IMG/VR virus record: IMGVR_UViG_3300044994_000320
Coordinates: 23,212-87,211 of that record
Strand: one strand, 5' to 3'
DNA length: 64,000 bases
From: a virus
Of this stretch, positions 35,691-44,183 are shown one piece after another. The translations under genes were made by a program, and so were the position numbers. Positions within the stretch are counted from its first letter, which is position 1, and each line of letters opens with the position of its first letter. The notes under the pieces were generated by a model. It searched no databases. It worked only from the letters and a program-made list of their open reading frames with translations, and was not told the DNA's origin.

Positions 35691-36641
35691 ATGAATCTGT
35701 TTCTCGGTAAATACAAGGCCACAGTATTCGATGTCATCGAAGGAGACGACGTTGGTGCAGGCTTCGCAAAAATTCGCGTAATCTGCCCAAAAGTTTATGG
35801 TATTGATTATGAAGGCAATTACGTCGTAAGTCCTCCGTGTCAGGCGTGTGTCCCTTCTCCTCACGATTACCACGTACCAGAGCCAGGTCAAAAGGTTTGG
35901 ATAGAATTTGAAGAAGGCGATCCTGAATTTCCAATATGGGTAGGCTCTTACCCCTCTATCGACCAACAGCGTGTAGACGAGCCAAAAAAAGCAGGCGATA
36001 ACCCACTTCTCATAGAAAAGAAAAAAGAAGGTCGCCCAAAATCTGTCGTAAATGATGAAGAGGTTCACGATAGAGTAATCGGTAGCCGTTTTGGAAGTTA
36101 CTTAAAATTCGACGATACTAACGAGTTGCTTATTCTACAAGTTTTTGGCCCGACTGCCGATAAGCCAGATCAAGCAGGCCCTATTATCATTCTTGACAAT
36201 AAAAATAAGCAAGTGCAGTTAATGTCACCGAGCGGTAATTTAATCAATGTCACAAAAGACTCCATCTACATGACAGCGTCTGATGGCTCAAAAGGTGGGT
36301 ATATTGGTCTAAAGCCGAATAAATTGGATATAATTGCCGGCTCCGTTGTAATGACTTGCGAAGATACGTTTCATCTAAGATCCGCTAAATTGTTACTCGG
36401 CACAGGTACAGGTGGAGAGCCCGCCGTTTTAGGTAATAAGTTGCTGCAGCAGCTTTCAGACATGCTTAACCCGCTCAATACACTCGCACAGCAGTTTCTT
36501 GTGCCACTCATAGGGCCTGCGTCGTATTCGCCCTCGGTTGCTCTGGCTGCGTCTACAGTAATAGCGCAAATTTCCGCTATGCAACTTTTATTGACGCCGT
36601 TGACTTCTACTCTCGTGAGTAAGCAGGTTACGGTTTCATAA
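35691..36641 (+). CDS. Baseplate spike protein with OB fold (gpV/gp5/VgrG-like)
   Basis: Translation from ATG 35691 gives 316 residues. The N-terminal OB domain has the family pattern FAKIRVICPKVYG, a short loop, and PEPGQKVWIEFEEGDPEFPIWVG. A beta-rich stalk follows, with LILQVFGP and IYMTASDGSKGGYIGLKPNK, as in spikes that end in a triple-stranded beta helix. It trimerises on the hub and pierces the cell envelope. The next gene encodes a possible tip. No lysozyme domain is inserted. Confidence 0.88.
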   Translation: MNLFLGKYKATVFDVIEGDDVGAGFAKIRVICPKVYGIDYEGNYVVSPPCQACVPSPHDYHVPEPGQKVWIEFEEGDPEFPIWVGSYPSIDQQRVDEPKKAGDNPLLIEKKKEGRPKSVVNDEEVHDRVIGSRFGSYLKFDDTNELLILQVFGPTADKPDQAGPIIILDNKNKQVQLMSPSGNLINVTKDSIYMTASDGSKGGYIGLKPNKLDIIAGSVVMTCEDTFHLRSAKLLLGTGTGGEPAVLGNKLLQQLSDMLNPLNTLAQQFLVPLIGPASYSPSVALAASTVIAQISAMQLLLTPLTSTLVSKQVTVS

Positions 36642-37082
36642 ATGCCATGTATTGTATGTAAGAGATTCCCGGAAGCAGAGCATTGTTTTGACTTCCCCGT
36701 AATTACGCCCCCAGTATTGCCTGAGTTACCAAGCCTGCCTGAACTTCCCGAGATCCCCTCGTTCAGTCTCGATTTAGGCAGTTTCAGCCTCGGTTTACCG
36801 GGAATTGGTGGTCCGTCCTTTACGTTGCCCACTGTATCGCTCCCTGTTATCACACCGCCTATTTTGCCTTCTCTACCTGAACTTCCTGAACTCCCCGAAA
36901 TTCCAGATTTCGGTCTCGATCTCGGAAGCTTCAATTTTGGGTTACCAGGAATAGGCGGTCCGAATTTCACTTTACCCGCCGCGTCTCTGCCCTCTATTGT
37001 TCCCCCGGTGCTGCCATCACTCCCAGAGATTCCCGCACCGCCCGAAATCCCTAGTTTCGACATTTTACCGTGCGAGGTGTAA
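36642..37082 (+). CDS. Proline-rich tandem-repeat protein at the spike-tip position (146 aa)
   Basis: The N-terminus has C3/C6, H14 and C15, a possible metal site. Then come two near-identical 49-residue repeats (19-67 and 68-116) and a partial third. Each contains ITPP(V/I)LP, a PELPEIP-type stretch and LGLPGIGGP or a close variant, and the protein ends in ILPCEV. Apart from the first ~17 residues it is almost all Pro, Leu, Glu, Ile, Ser and Gly. The gene lies between spike and gp25 where PAAR or gp5.4-type tips are encoded. No family is recognised; a tip or connector role is inferred. Confidence 0.6.
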   Translation: MPCIVCKRFPEAEHCFDFPVITPPVLPELPSLPELPEIPSFSLDLGSFSLGLPGIGGPSFTLPTVSLPVITPPILPSLPELPELPEIPDFGLDLGSFNFGLPGIGGPNFTLPAASLPSIVPPVLPSLPEIPAPPEIPSFDILPCEV

Positions 37083-37085
37083 CGA

Positions 37086-37451
37086 GTGAGTTTGAGCGTA
37101 GTGACACAATGGCAGATTAACGCTTCTGGTTCAATCTCTGTTGTTCAGGACACGCCTATCGACCTCGCTGGGGTGCGTGAGCAGGCTAAGATGCTTTTGC
37201 TTACCGATTTAGGCGAACTGGAAAACGAACCTACTTTCGGTACTCGTCTGAGCGAACTTGTTCATGCAGATCACAATTCTCAGACTTTGCAAGATTTGGT
37301 ACGAATTATCGTGTCCGAGTCTTTGGCTCAATGGATGCCCTATGTTTTTCTGCGCTCAGTTTTAGTGCAAGAAAAAGAACAAGGAGAAAAAAAGGTAGTG
37401 CTCGGCCTCGGCATCTTAGGCACAAGCCAGACTTTTCAGGTTGAGGTTTAA
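37086..37451 (+). CDS. Baseplate wedge protein gp25/W-like
   Basis: This 121-residue protein with a GTG start has the gp25 core: the strand-helix opening, then VREQAKMLLLTDLGELENEP, followed by FGTRLSEL. T4 gp25 and P2 gpW initiate sheath assembly at the wedge. The position between spike and baseplate J matches P2-like baseplates. Confidence 0.9.
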   Translation: MSLSVVTQWQINASGSISVVQDTPIDLAGVREQAKMLLLTDLGELENEPTFGTRLSELVHADHNSQTLQDLVRIIVSESLAQWMPYVFLRSVLVQEKEQGEKKVVLGLGILGTSQTFQVEV

Positions 37452-37453
37452 TT

Positions 37454-38866
37454 ATGCCAAAGTTTGATATAGACTACACCGCGCTTGATTACGATTCGCT
37501 ACTCGCGTTTCTTGATGATTCCGCAAAAAAATTGATTCCAGAATGGACTAATAGGTCTCCCACGGATGTAAACTGGGCTTTGTTGCAGCTTGTAGCGGGT
37601 ATCGTAGAGATTGCGAACTTTTATACCAATTTTGCGTACAACGAAAGCGTTCCATCTACTGTGCGCACGCGCTCCGGCTTTTACCGTCTTGCAAAATCTC
37701 GTGGCTTTTTCCCAAAGTTACGCCAAAGCGCTGTGCTGACTATGCAAGTAGAAAGAAGTGATGACACTGACCCCTATACTGTTCTTGAAGGTAGTAAAGT
37801 TACGGCTATTGACGGCAGGGAATACTTTGTTTTAGATAGAGTTACCTACGGTGCTGGCGAAGCCCTAAAAGAGATCGTAGCATTTTATGGACAATTTTTG
37901 CGCGTGGATATTGCTACTCCATCAGATGGTTCTGCATGGCAAGAATTTCGGGTCGCTCAAGACAGGATCATTACAGGAACTCTTCGCGTGTGGGTAGACT
38001 CTGGTTCAGGCTACGAGTGGTGGAAACCTGTAGATTCTTTAGCTCTTTCGTCCGCTACAGACAAAGAAGTCATGTATCAGATCGAAGAAGACGGCACAGT
38101 CTCTTTTCTTTTCGGTGATGGTGTAAACGGAGCAATCCCCCCATTAAATGCTAACATTCGCTATACTGTTGGTATCCAGCCAGCGCAATCCGAAGAAGAA
38201 GACTACGGCAATATAGGTGAAAACAGTATTGCCAGCATCGATGGCCTTCCCACGTCGTTTATTGTTCACCCGGCAGCAACAGCTGGAGCAAGCCCTCCCA
38301 CCCTATCTGATCTTGTCCGCGACTTAGCTCTTTTTGAATCCAGCTCCCAGCGGGCCGTGTCTTTGCGAGATTACGAATTTTTAGCGCGCCAGGTAAACGG
38401 CGTAAATTTTGCTAAAGCGGAAGTTGGTGGGCTAAATCTTACATTGCTGTATTGCTTTGACATTGCTGGAAATGCTCCGCCGCTTTATACGCGTCAGGCT
38501 GTTGAGGCATACGTTGGAAAGCGTCTTATTGAGGGCAAGCTTGTGAATGTCCGCATCCCAAGTGATTTGCCTGTCAACCTCGGCGTAGAGTTTAAGCTTA
38601 ATGCCAATGTTTCGCGCGATACCGCACAGACACTCTTAAACTCGCGCATTACTGCGCTATTTAAGTACCTGCGTTCAAATTTCGTTAAAGACGTAGAAAT
38701 TATGACCGTATATGCTTTCTTTTACCAGACACTCTCTCAGTACGGGCGCATTACGATAACGGAACTTAACAACGGCTCTTTTTTCGGCGCAAATAATTTT
38801 AGTCTGCAGCCATCACAAATTGTTTCTCAAGGCACTGTCAGCACAAGTCTTATAGGCGGTGTGTAG
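37454..38866 (+). CDS. Baseplate protein J (gp6-like wedge)
   Basis: This 470-residue protein starts FDIDYTALDYDSLLAFLDDSA and continues with the region about WTNRSPTDVNWALLQLVAGI. It contains SLRDYEFLARQVNGV and AVEAYVGKRLIEG, all patterns of the gpJ family that forms the wedge arms linking hub to fibres. It follows gp25 by two bases and overlaps the next gene slightly, as in P2 and Mu. Confidence 0.88.
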   Translation: MPKFDIDYTALDYDSLLAFLDDSAKKLIPEWTNRSPTDVNWALLQLVAGIVEIANFYTNFAYNESVPSTVRTRSGFYRLAKSRGFFPKLRQSAVLTMQVERSDDTDPYTVLEGSKVTAIDGREYFVLDRVTYGAGEALKEIVAFYGQFLRVDIATPSDGSAWQEFRVAQDRIITGTLRVWVDSGSGYEWWKPVDSLALSSATDKEVMYQIEEDGTVSFLFGDGVNGAIPPLNANIRYTVGIQPAQSEEEDYGNIGENSIASIDGLPTSFIVHPAATAGASPPTLSDLVRDLALFESSSQRAVSLRDYEFLARQVNGVNFAKAEVGGLNLTLLYCFDIAGNAPPLYTRQAVEAYVGKRLIEGKLVNVRIPSDLPVNLGVEFKLNANVSRDTAQTLLNSRITALFKYLRSNFVKDVEIMTVYAFFYQTLSQYGRITITELNNGSFFGANNFSLQPSQIVSQGTVSTSLIGGV

Positions 38867-38867
38867 C

Positions 38868-40238
38868 GTGATTACAGCAAGAATACGCAATTTTCCGGCA
38901 CCTGCTTTTGAAGGGGCCCACGTTCTCGGCTATTTGGTCGATGAAGACCAGATAGACTACTCGTCTTTTGCCGCGTTTCACGCTTCTTTGCTTTTAGCTA
39001 TCGTCGACTTTTTTGAAGGCAATCTAATCAACAACGGCGTTGGCAACGGTTTAGAGGTAGCGATTCCACTGAAGTTCAATGACTATGGTCCGGGCAATTT
39101 TAGAGTGCTCTGTTTTATCGATTTGAATTACACTTGGAGTTTTGAAATAGGTTATCCGTATTTTTGGGGGCCGGTGTTCCCTGTCGCTGATCCAAATGTC
39201 GCAAAAAATTTAGTCTATAATGCATCTCCTACTTTTTTGTGGGATGACTGGCCAGACCCTTCTTTGTATCGTTTCTTGTATGTTCACGCAGAAAACGGCC
39301 TTCTTTGCAAATTCGACACCCCTGTTGAGTACAAGGTTGTCGCTCAAGGAGGAGATTGGAATTCTCCCTCGATTTTCAGTGGTGTAGCCGGTTGGTGGGG
39401 TTTGGAGAATACTGTCCAAACTTTTCTTGATTTTGCTATCGGTTCTTTTGCTCCAGGATTATACACACTGATAATTCGCAATGAAATAAGCCAGAACTCT
39501 GTGTTTGATTTTGGCGATACGTATTTTGCCGCAGATTTTGAAATTGTTTCTTCGGATGTGTACCTAAATATCGCCACTCTAGATTGGTCTATCTACGCCC
39601 CACCAAATGCTTTTTACTCTGGTTGGGGTCTTTATGATTTATGGGAAAAAGTCCCTCAAAAAATTCGCGCAAGAGACAAGAACACTCCGCAGATAAAAGT
39701 TAATGGTGAAGATAGAGGCCAGTTTGAGCGTTTTGTTATGTCTATATCCCACGTTTTAGGAAAGGTTATCGGCAATGTTATTAAGGCGCAGAAGTCGCGA
39801 AATTTCGACGATACGTTTTCTGACTTTCTGATTAAAGACCTTGCATCAAAGTTGTTCCCTTTCGATACTACTTATTCGCCTGAAAGAAAACGGATCATTT
39901 ATTTTGATTCTGTCGGTATGAATAAACACTCTGGAGTTTTTCACGTTTTGCGCGCCTTGTCCGTCAGATTTTTTGGATGGGAAATTGCCAGCAAAAAAAG
40001 TTTCGCCGATTTAGTCTTTTTTTGGAATGAAAATAATTCACGGTTTATAGACGAGTCTAGCTATTTCGATTCCTCAAAGAAGTTCTTTGACCCCTCAATA
40101 CACTCCCCCCTTAATAAGATCACCTATATCATAGATACTCAAGGTGATCCCGACTTCTTAGACAAAAAAGAACGTTACGAATCCTTTATCAAACAGTACA
40201 CGGTTTCTGATTTTATAGTGGAATTTGAGTACCTGTAG
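38868..40238 (+). CDS. Baseplate/tail protein at the gpI position (456 aa)
   Basis: The protein occupies the gpI position after gpJ but is longer than P2 gpI. I prefer GTG 38868 because GGCGG lies eight bases upstream; an in-frame GTG at 38859 is the alternative. The first ~240 residues are beta-rich with many aromatics; the remainder is helical. It may combine a wedge domain with a fibre-binding part. It ends the structural cluster, and the intergenic gap that follows marks the switch to replication genes. Confidence 0.5.
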   Translation: MITARIRNFPAPAFEGAHVLGYLVDEDQIDYSSFAAFHASLLLAIVDFFEGNLINNGVGNGLEVAIPLKFNDYGPGNFRVLCFIDLNYTWSFEIGYPYFWGPVFPVADPNVAKNLVYNASPTFLWDDWPDPSLYRFLYVHAENGLLCKFDTPVEYKVVAQGGDWNSPSIFSGVAGWWGLENTVQTFLDFAIGSFAPGLYTLIIRNEISQNSVFDFGDTYFAADFEIVSSDVYLNIATLDWSIYAPPNAFYSGWGLYDLWEKVPQKIRARDKNTPQIKVNGEDRGQFERFVMSISHVLGKVIGNVIKAQKSRNFDDTFSDFLIKDLASKLFPFDTTYSPERKRIIYFDSVGMNKHSGVFHVLRALSVRFFGWEIASKKSFADLVFFWNENNSRFIDESSYFDSSKKFFDPSIHSPLNKITYIIDTQGDPDFLDKKERYESFIKQYTVSDFIVEFEYL

Positions 40239-40322
40239 CTACTTTAACAAAAATAACAAAAATAACTTTACAACCTATCTACACTCTCTACTCTTCCCTA
40301 ACCAAAACCCAAGGAGAAGATT
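40239..40322. promoter_or_regulatory. Candidate promoter region between structural and replication genes
   Basis: This A/T- and pyrimidine-rich gap holds the direct repeat AACAAAAAT twice and then ACTTTACAACCTA (40265-40277). A similar ACTTTACACAATACCTA occurs at 49568-49584 in the gap before the polymerase gene. A shared element in two module-boundary gaps suggests a phage promoter or operator. The ribosome site AAGGAG of the next gene lies at its end. Confidence 0.35.
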
Positions 40323-40592
40323 ATGCTTGAAAAGCAATTTTTGTCTTCTTCCGATCCAAGTAAGTTTTACACGGCAAAGATTTTCGATGATGGTACACAA
40401 CATTGTACATGCAGCGGATTTTCTTTCCGAAAAACTTGTAAGCACACGGAAGAATTGAAAAAAACAGCCCAACCTAAAAAAGATGAAAAGGTTGAAGAAC
40501 AGGCCAAGTACCTTTTTCAGAAAGTGATAAACCACTCAAAAAAGATAATCCTAAAAAAGTTGGAGGACCCGCGTGTTAGAAAAAGCGCTTAA
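40323..40592 (+). CDS. SWIM zinc-finger protein (89 aa)
   Basis: C28-T-C30 and, eight residues later, C39-K-H41 give the CxCxnCxH signature of a SWIM domain, known from SWI2/SNF2 and MuDR proteins to bind DNA or proteins. The C-terminal half is a charged helix. The gene overlaps the ligase gene by 20 bases, so the two are translated together and may act together at nicks or recombination intermediates. Confidence 0.8.
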   Translation: MLEKQFLSSSDPSKFYTAKIFDDGTQHCTCSGFSFRKTCKHTEELKKTAQPKKDEKVEEQAKYLFQKVINHSKKIILKKLEDPRVRKSA

Positions 40593-41469
40593 AAATCGAT
40601 CACTTTTGTATCAAGGATGCTTAGGAAAGATTGAACCGTCGAGAGGAGGATTTGCCGAGTTTTTTTCTGAGTACTCACAAGTTCTGCTTGAAGAAAAATT
40701 CGACGGTCAGTGGGGTGCACTAGAGATTTTGCCCAACACAAAAAAAGCGAAGGTCACGTCTAGAAATGGGTTAGAAAAAAACCCAGAAGGAGTTCTTGAG
40801 TATGCCGCGGCGTTCTTTAACGATAAAGGCGTTTCCGGTCAAACCATTTTAGCTGGAGAGCTCGGTTTCGGTTCACAGGCAGAAACAGAATTGGCTAAAA
40901 AGAGAGGCCATCACAGGTATCTGGCTTATGACGTAATCTTAGCAAATGGTCGGTTTGTAGGTGACAAGCCTCTCCTAGAGCGAAAAACCATTCTAAAGGG
41001 CTTGCTTCACGGGGCTAACCCAGATTTATTGGTGGAGTCCCCATACCGCGTAGAAACGTCTGTAGACGCCGCATGGGATTACTACCGACAAATCGTCGAT
41101 AAAGGCGGAGAAGGGCTAATAGCTAAGCTCTTAGAAACAAGGTACTCTGTAGTCGGAGGTAAAATTCGCGAGTGGTTTAAGATCAAAAAAACTGTTTCAA
41201 AAGAATTCCGCATTGTTGGCTACGAGTATTCAGAAGCTTTGAAATACAAAGCCAAAGGATGGATTAAAAATATCCATCTAGCTGAAATCGAAGATAAAAC
41301 AGATACGGTGATCGTTCATCTTGGCTCTATGGATGAAGCTACTCGTGAAGCTGTCTCTAAAGACCCTAAAGGGCATATCGGCAAAATAGTTGAGGTAGGC
41401 GGTAACGAGATATTTAAGTCTGGGTCTATTCGCCACCCGTTTTTTATTAGGTTTAGGGAGGACATATAA
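40573..41469 (+). CDS. ATP-dependent DNA ligase
   Basis: The adenylation motif EKFDG places the active lysine at K42. Further nucleotidyltransferase motifs follow: SRNG, an ELGFG segment, YDV, GGEGLIAK and EWFKIKK. The OB domain follows from about residue 215. At 298 residues it is a compact, single-unit ligase that seals nicks in replicated or recombined phage DNA. The GTG start lies inside the SWIM gene. Confidence 0.9.
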   Translation: MLEKALKNRSLLYQGCLGKIEPSRGGFAEFFSEYSQVLLEEKFDGQWGALEILPNTKKAKVTSRNGLEKNPEGVLEYAAAFFNDKGVSGQTILAGELGFGSQAETELAKKRGHHRYLAYDVILANGRFVGDKPLLERKTILKGLLHGANPDLLVESPYRVETSVDAAWDYYRQIVDKGGEGLIAKLLETRYSVVGGKIREWFKIKKTVSKEFRIVGYEYSEALKYKAKGWIKNIHLAEIEDKTDTVIVHLGSMDEATREAVSKDPKGHIGKIVEVGGNEIFKSGSIRHPFFIRFREDI

Positions 41470-41473
41470 GACT

Positions 41474-42082
41474 ATGGAAAAGATAAAATTGAAAATTCCG
41501 CTCGAAAAAAGCAAAAGCTACTTTTTCACAGGTAGGTATTTTAGCGATTCAATCATGTTGCTATCTTCGGACTTTTACACTCTTACGAATAAAGAGTTTA
41601 GTGACCTTTACGAAAAAGGCACTCCTTTTAAGTGCTCTTTTGACAAGAATAAAAAGAAGTTTGTAGTGGTTACTGAAAACCTTGTTCTACCTGATGTTGA
41701 TAAGTTGCTTAGCAAGCTTTTAAGCAATAAGCGCGTTGCAGTGGCGCCTACAGGTGTGGCAATTTTTAGCTCTGCACATGACGAAAACGGGTATAACCAT
41801 TTGTACTGCTCTAAAGATACTCTTGAACATTTGTATATAGCGTCAAAGTATGACGCGATTCTTCTTGTTCACAAGAACTTAAGTCTTTACGGTACTTCTT
41901 CTGATAGTTTTCCAATGCTTGAAAGAAACGCAATGATTGCAATGATTACGGTTCCGCATAAAGAAAAAATGCTCGAAGAAGTTTTTGTGTGCTGCGTTAT
42001 GCCGATTAAATGCCAGAATGCGTTTCTCGACAATCTTTTTAGTAGTGTTTTGCAAAAAAATCAGGAGCACAGAAATGATTGA
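41474..42082 (+). CDS. Hypothetical protein (202 aa)
   Basis: I do not recognise this alpha/beta protein, which has no membrane segment and no obvious catalytic motif. It lies four bases after the ligase gene and overlaps the next unknown gene by eight bases. The two unknowns have similar lengths and amino-acid composition and could be related, but alignment by eye is not convincing. Confidence 0.5.
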   Translation: MEKIKLKIPLEKSKSYFFTGRYFSDSIMLLSSDFYTLTNKEFSDLYEKGTPFKCSFDKNKKKFVVVTENLVLPDVDKLLSKLLSNKRVAVAPTGVAIFSSAHDENGYNHLYCSKDTLEHLYIASKYDAILLVHKNLSLYGTSSDSFPMLERNAMIAMITVPHKEKMLEEVFVCCVMPIKCQNAFLDNLFSSVLQKNQEHRND

Positions 42083-42620
42083 AATAGCAAAGATACAAGA
42101 GCCGCGTTTTCAAGATACGCGGTTTCTTTCCATAAATGATAATAGGTATAATAGCGAGCTTCTTATCTTGGATTCTAAAGAGTCTTTACGAGAAGCGTTA
42201 AACGGCCTTGTTGGTTTTAATGAGTGCTATGTGAGTTTCGGCGTCCTTACTCCGCGTATATTGGTTGAAAAAAGGTTCGGATACAATTACGATAAGTGGA
42301 GTAAGTACGCGTTTTATTCTTTTGGGCTACTTCTCCCAAAAAGTAGGCAAGACTGGCTGAATGACGACAAATGGCACAAGTTTTTTGTGCCACTTTTTAG
42401 TGAAGAAGAAGAAGATAGAGGCACGCTAGCCCACGTTTCTTTGGTTGAAAGTATTGATTACCTCGATCCAGATTTTTTTAAGATTCTGCAGAAATCTAAA
42501 GAAGTCTATGACACTATTGGTATGAGTATAGCCTTTGGCCCTGCGCCGTTTTTAGAGTCGGCTTATGCTGAAATTATTCGTGCAAAAGAAGAGCAGAAGT
42601 CTATCGCCGCAAGTTCATGA
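42075..42620 (+). CDS. Hypothetical protein (181 aa)
   Basis: The start ATG 42075 follows AGGAG; an upstream in-frame extension would only read through the end of the preceding gene in another frame. The protein is rich in Phe, Tyr and Leu with an alpha/beta pattern and is unrecognised. It overlaps the helicase gene by ATGA. Confidence 0.5.
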   Translation: MIEIAKIQEPRFQDTRFLSINDNRYNSELLILDSKESLREALNGLVGFNECYVSFGVLTPRILVEKRFGYNYDKWSKYAFYSFGLLLPKSRQDWLNDDKWHKFFVPLFSEEEEDRGTLAHVSLVESIDYLDPDFFKILQKSKEVYDTIGMSIAFGPAPFLESAYAEIIRAKEEQKSIAASS

Positions 42621-43996
42621 AAAACGTAGTTATCGACTTGTTTAATCTTGAAGCAAAAATTCGCGGGAGTATTACGCAAGACGACTATTATGCTCTAAGC
42701 GTCGTGCTTTCTTACAAAGTTAAAGACGCGGAAAGAACAGCGGCGTATCAAACCGGCAGGTGGTCTGGAAGAGTTCGCTTGTTAGAGTCTTATACTTTTC
42801 CTTCTGGCCTCCTTACCAATGCTGTGAAAAAATTGCGCAGTTTAGGGTATACGGTTTCGATTAACGATCTACGTGTAGTTCCTAAAAAAAGTGTTAATTT
42901 CGGATGGTATTACCCCCATCCTTTAAGGAAGTATCAGAAAGAAGCTCATGATGCTTTCATTAAAGCTACGCGTGGAACTTTAGTTTTGCCCACTGCTTCA
43001 GGCAAAACAGTTGTTGTAGCCAAGATCATTCATACGTTGCAGGTACCTACCTTGTATCTCGTGCAGACTCAAGAAGCGAAAGCTTCTGCTATAGAAGATT
43101 TTTCAACATGCCTTGGGTATTCTGCCGATCAAATGGAGCAAATAGGCGATTTTACTGTTTCGACTATTCAAGCTTTCTCAAATAAACGGTCTAAAAAGTT
43201 CAGCGCTTTGGATAAAGACCATTACAAATTCGTAGTTTTTGATGAAGTACACCACTACGGGGCTGACACTTTTTTTGCCGTGGTTAAGAAGCTTAACGCG
43301 TACTATCGCCTCGGCATTACGGCCACGTTTATGCGTGGAGATGGGGCGACACTTCGTCTTGCCGCAGGCACAGGTAGAGTAATTTATGAGCAAAAGCCAT
43401 CTTCTTTGGTAGAAGCAGGAGTTTTAGCAAGGCCAATTATTCATTGGCTAGAATACAAGCACTCTACCATAAGCCCTTATGCAGACGGTAAATCCGCGTA
43501 CCTTTACGGTATTGTAGAAAACGCTCATAGAAATGAAAAGGCGCTCGATGTTATCGAGTCCCTTTTCAGACAGAACAAGTCAGTTTTAAGTGTAGTAGAA
43601 AAACTCGAACACGGAGAAACCATTTTAGCAGGTTTGTTAAAAAGAGGTATTCCATGCGAGTTTATTCATGGTGGTAAGAAAAACAGAAAAGTTTTGCAAC
43701 AAAGATTCAAAGACGGCACACTGCGTGTCGCTATCGCTACTCGTATATATGACGAATCTGTTAATCTACCTTTTTTGAACGCGATCGTCAATCTCGCTGG
43801 AGGAAAGTCAGATATTCGGACCCTACAGCGTATAGGCCGCGCGTTGCGTAAACCAGACAACAGTAAAGAGTTCGCCGAGTATTACGATTTCAAAGATCTC
43901 GGACACAGAACTCTCGAAGATCACTACGAATCAAGAAAAGATATTTTGGAGAAAGTATATGGCAAAGAAAAAGACCAGGTCATTGACCCTGCGTGA
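42617..43996 (+). CDS. SF2 DNA helicase (UvsW/XPB-like)
   Basis: Superfamily 2 motifs are clear: the Q-like segment HPLRKYQKEA, Walker A LPTASGKT (124-131), DEVHH (209-213) and GITATF (233-238). A second RecA-like domain follows, with FIHGG and then a VI motif around LQRIGRALRKP. The small N-terminal domain (1-95) resembles that of T4 UvsW, which remodels forks and D-loops and controls origin-initiated replication. At 459 residues it fits the family. Confidence 0.88.
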   Translation: MKNVVIDLFNLEAKIRGSITQDDYYALSVVLSYKVKDAERTAAYQTGRWSGRVRLLESYTFPSGLLTNAVKKLRSLGYTVSINDLRVVPKKSVNFGWYYPHPLRKYQKEAHDAFIKATRGTLVLPTASGKTVVVAKIIHTLQVPTLYLVQTQEAKASAIEDFSTCLGYSADQMEQIGDFTVSTIQAFSNKRSKKFSALDKDHYKFVVFDEVHHYGADTFFAVVKKLNAYYRLGITATFMRGDGATLRLAAGTGRVIYEQKPSSLVEAGVLARPIIHWLEYKHSTISPYADGKSAYLYGIVENAHRNEKALDVIESLFRQNKSVLSVVEKLEHGETILAGLLKRGIPCEFIHGGKKNRKVLQQRFKDGTLRVAIATRIYDESVNLPFLNAIVNLAGGKSDIRTLQRIGRALRKPDNSKEFAEYYDFKDLGHRTLEDHYESRKDILEKVYGKEKDQVIDPA

Positions 43997-44183
43997 GTAC
44001 CGTTTTTCAAAGTCGCTGTCTCAAGAGGTCTTTGCAAAAAAACTTGGGTATTCTCGTGAGGCTATCACGCTTGCTGAAAAGAAAAACCGTGTTTCGCAAA
44101 AAATGCTTTTCCGTTTGCGCGGTGCGTTTCCAGATTTTGAAAAAGCAAACGTCTTGTTAGAGGTCGAAAATGGCGGAAAATGA
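43959..44183 (+). CDS. XRE-type helix-turn-helix protein (74 aa)
   Basis: Residues 18-55 match a Cro/CI-type HTH: LSQEVFAKKLGYSREAITLAE. The gene starts 38 bases inside the helicase gene behind GGAG and overlaps the initiator gene, so it is part of the replication operon. It could regulate early genes or assist origin recognition. It is shorter than most repressors and lacks a dimerisation domain. Confidence 0.65.
   Translation: MAKKKTRSLTLREYRFSKSLSQEVFAKKLGYSREAITLAEKKNRVSQKMLFRLRGAFPDFEKANVLLEVENGGK

Noticed and set aside
36371-37063. 230-codon open frame on the minus strand
   Set aside because: It is antisense to the spike and proline-rich genes; its Gly/Ser repeats mirror the proline codons of the real gene, and no ribosome site precedes it.
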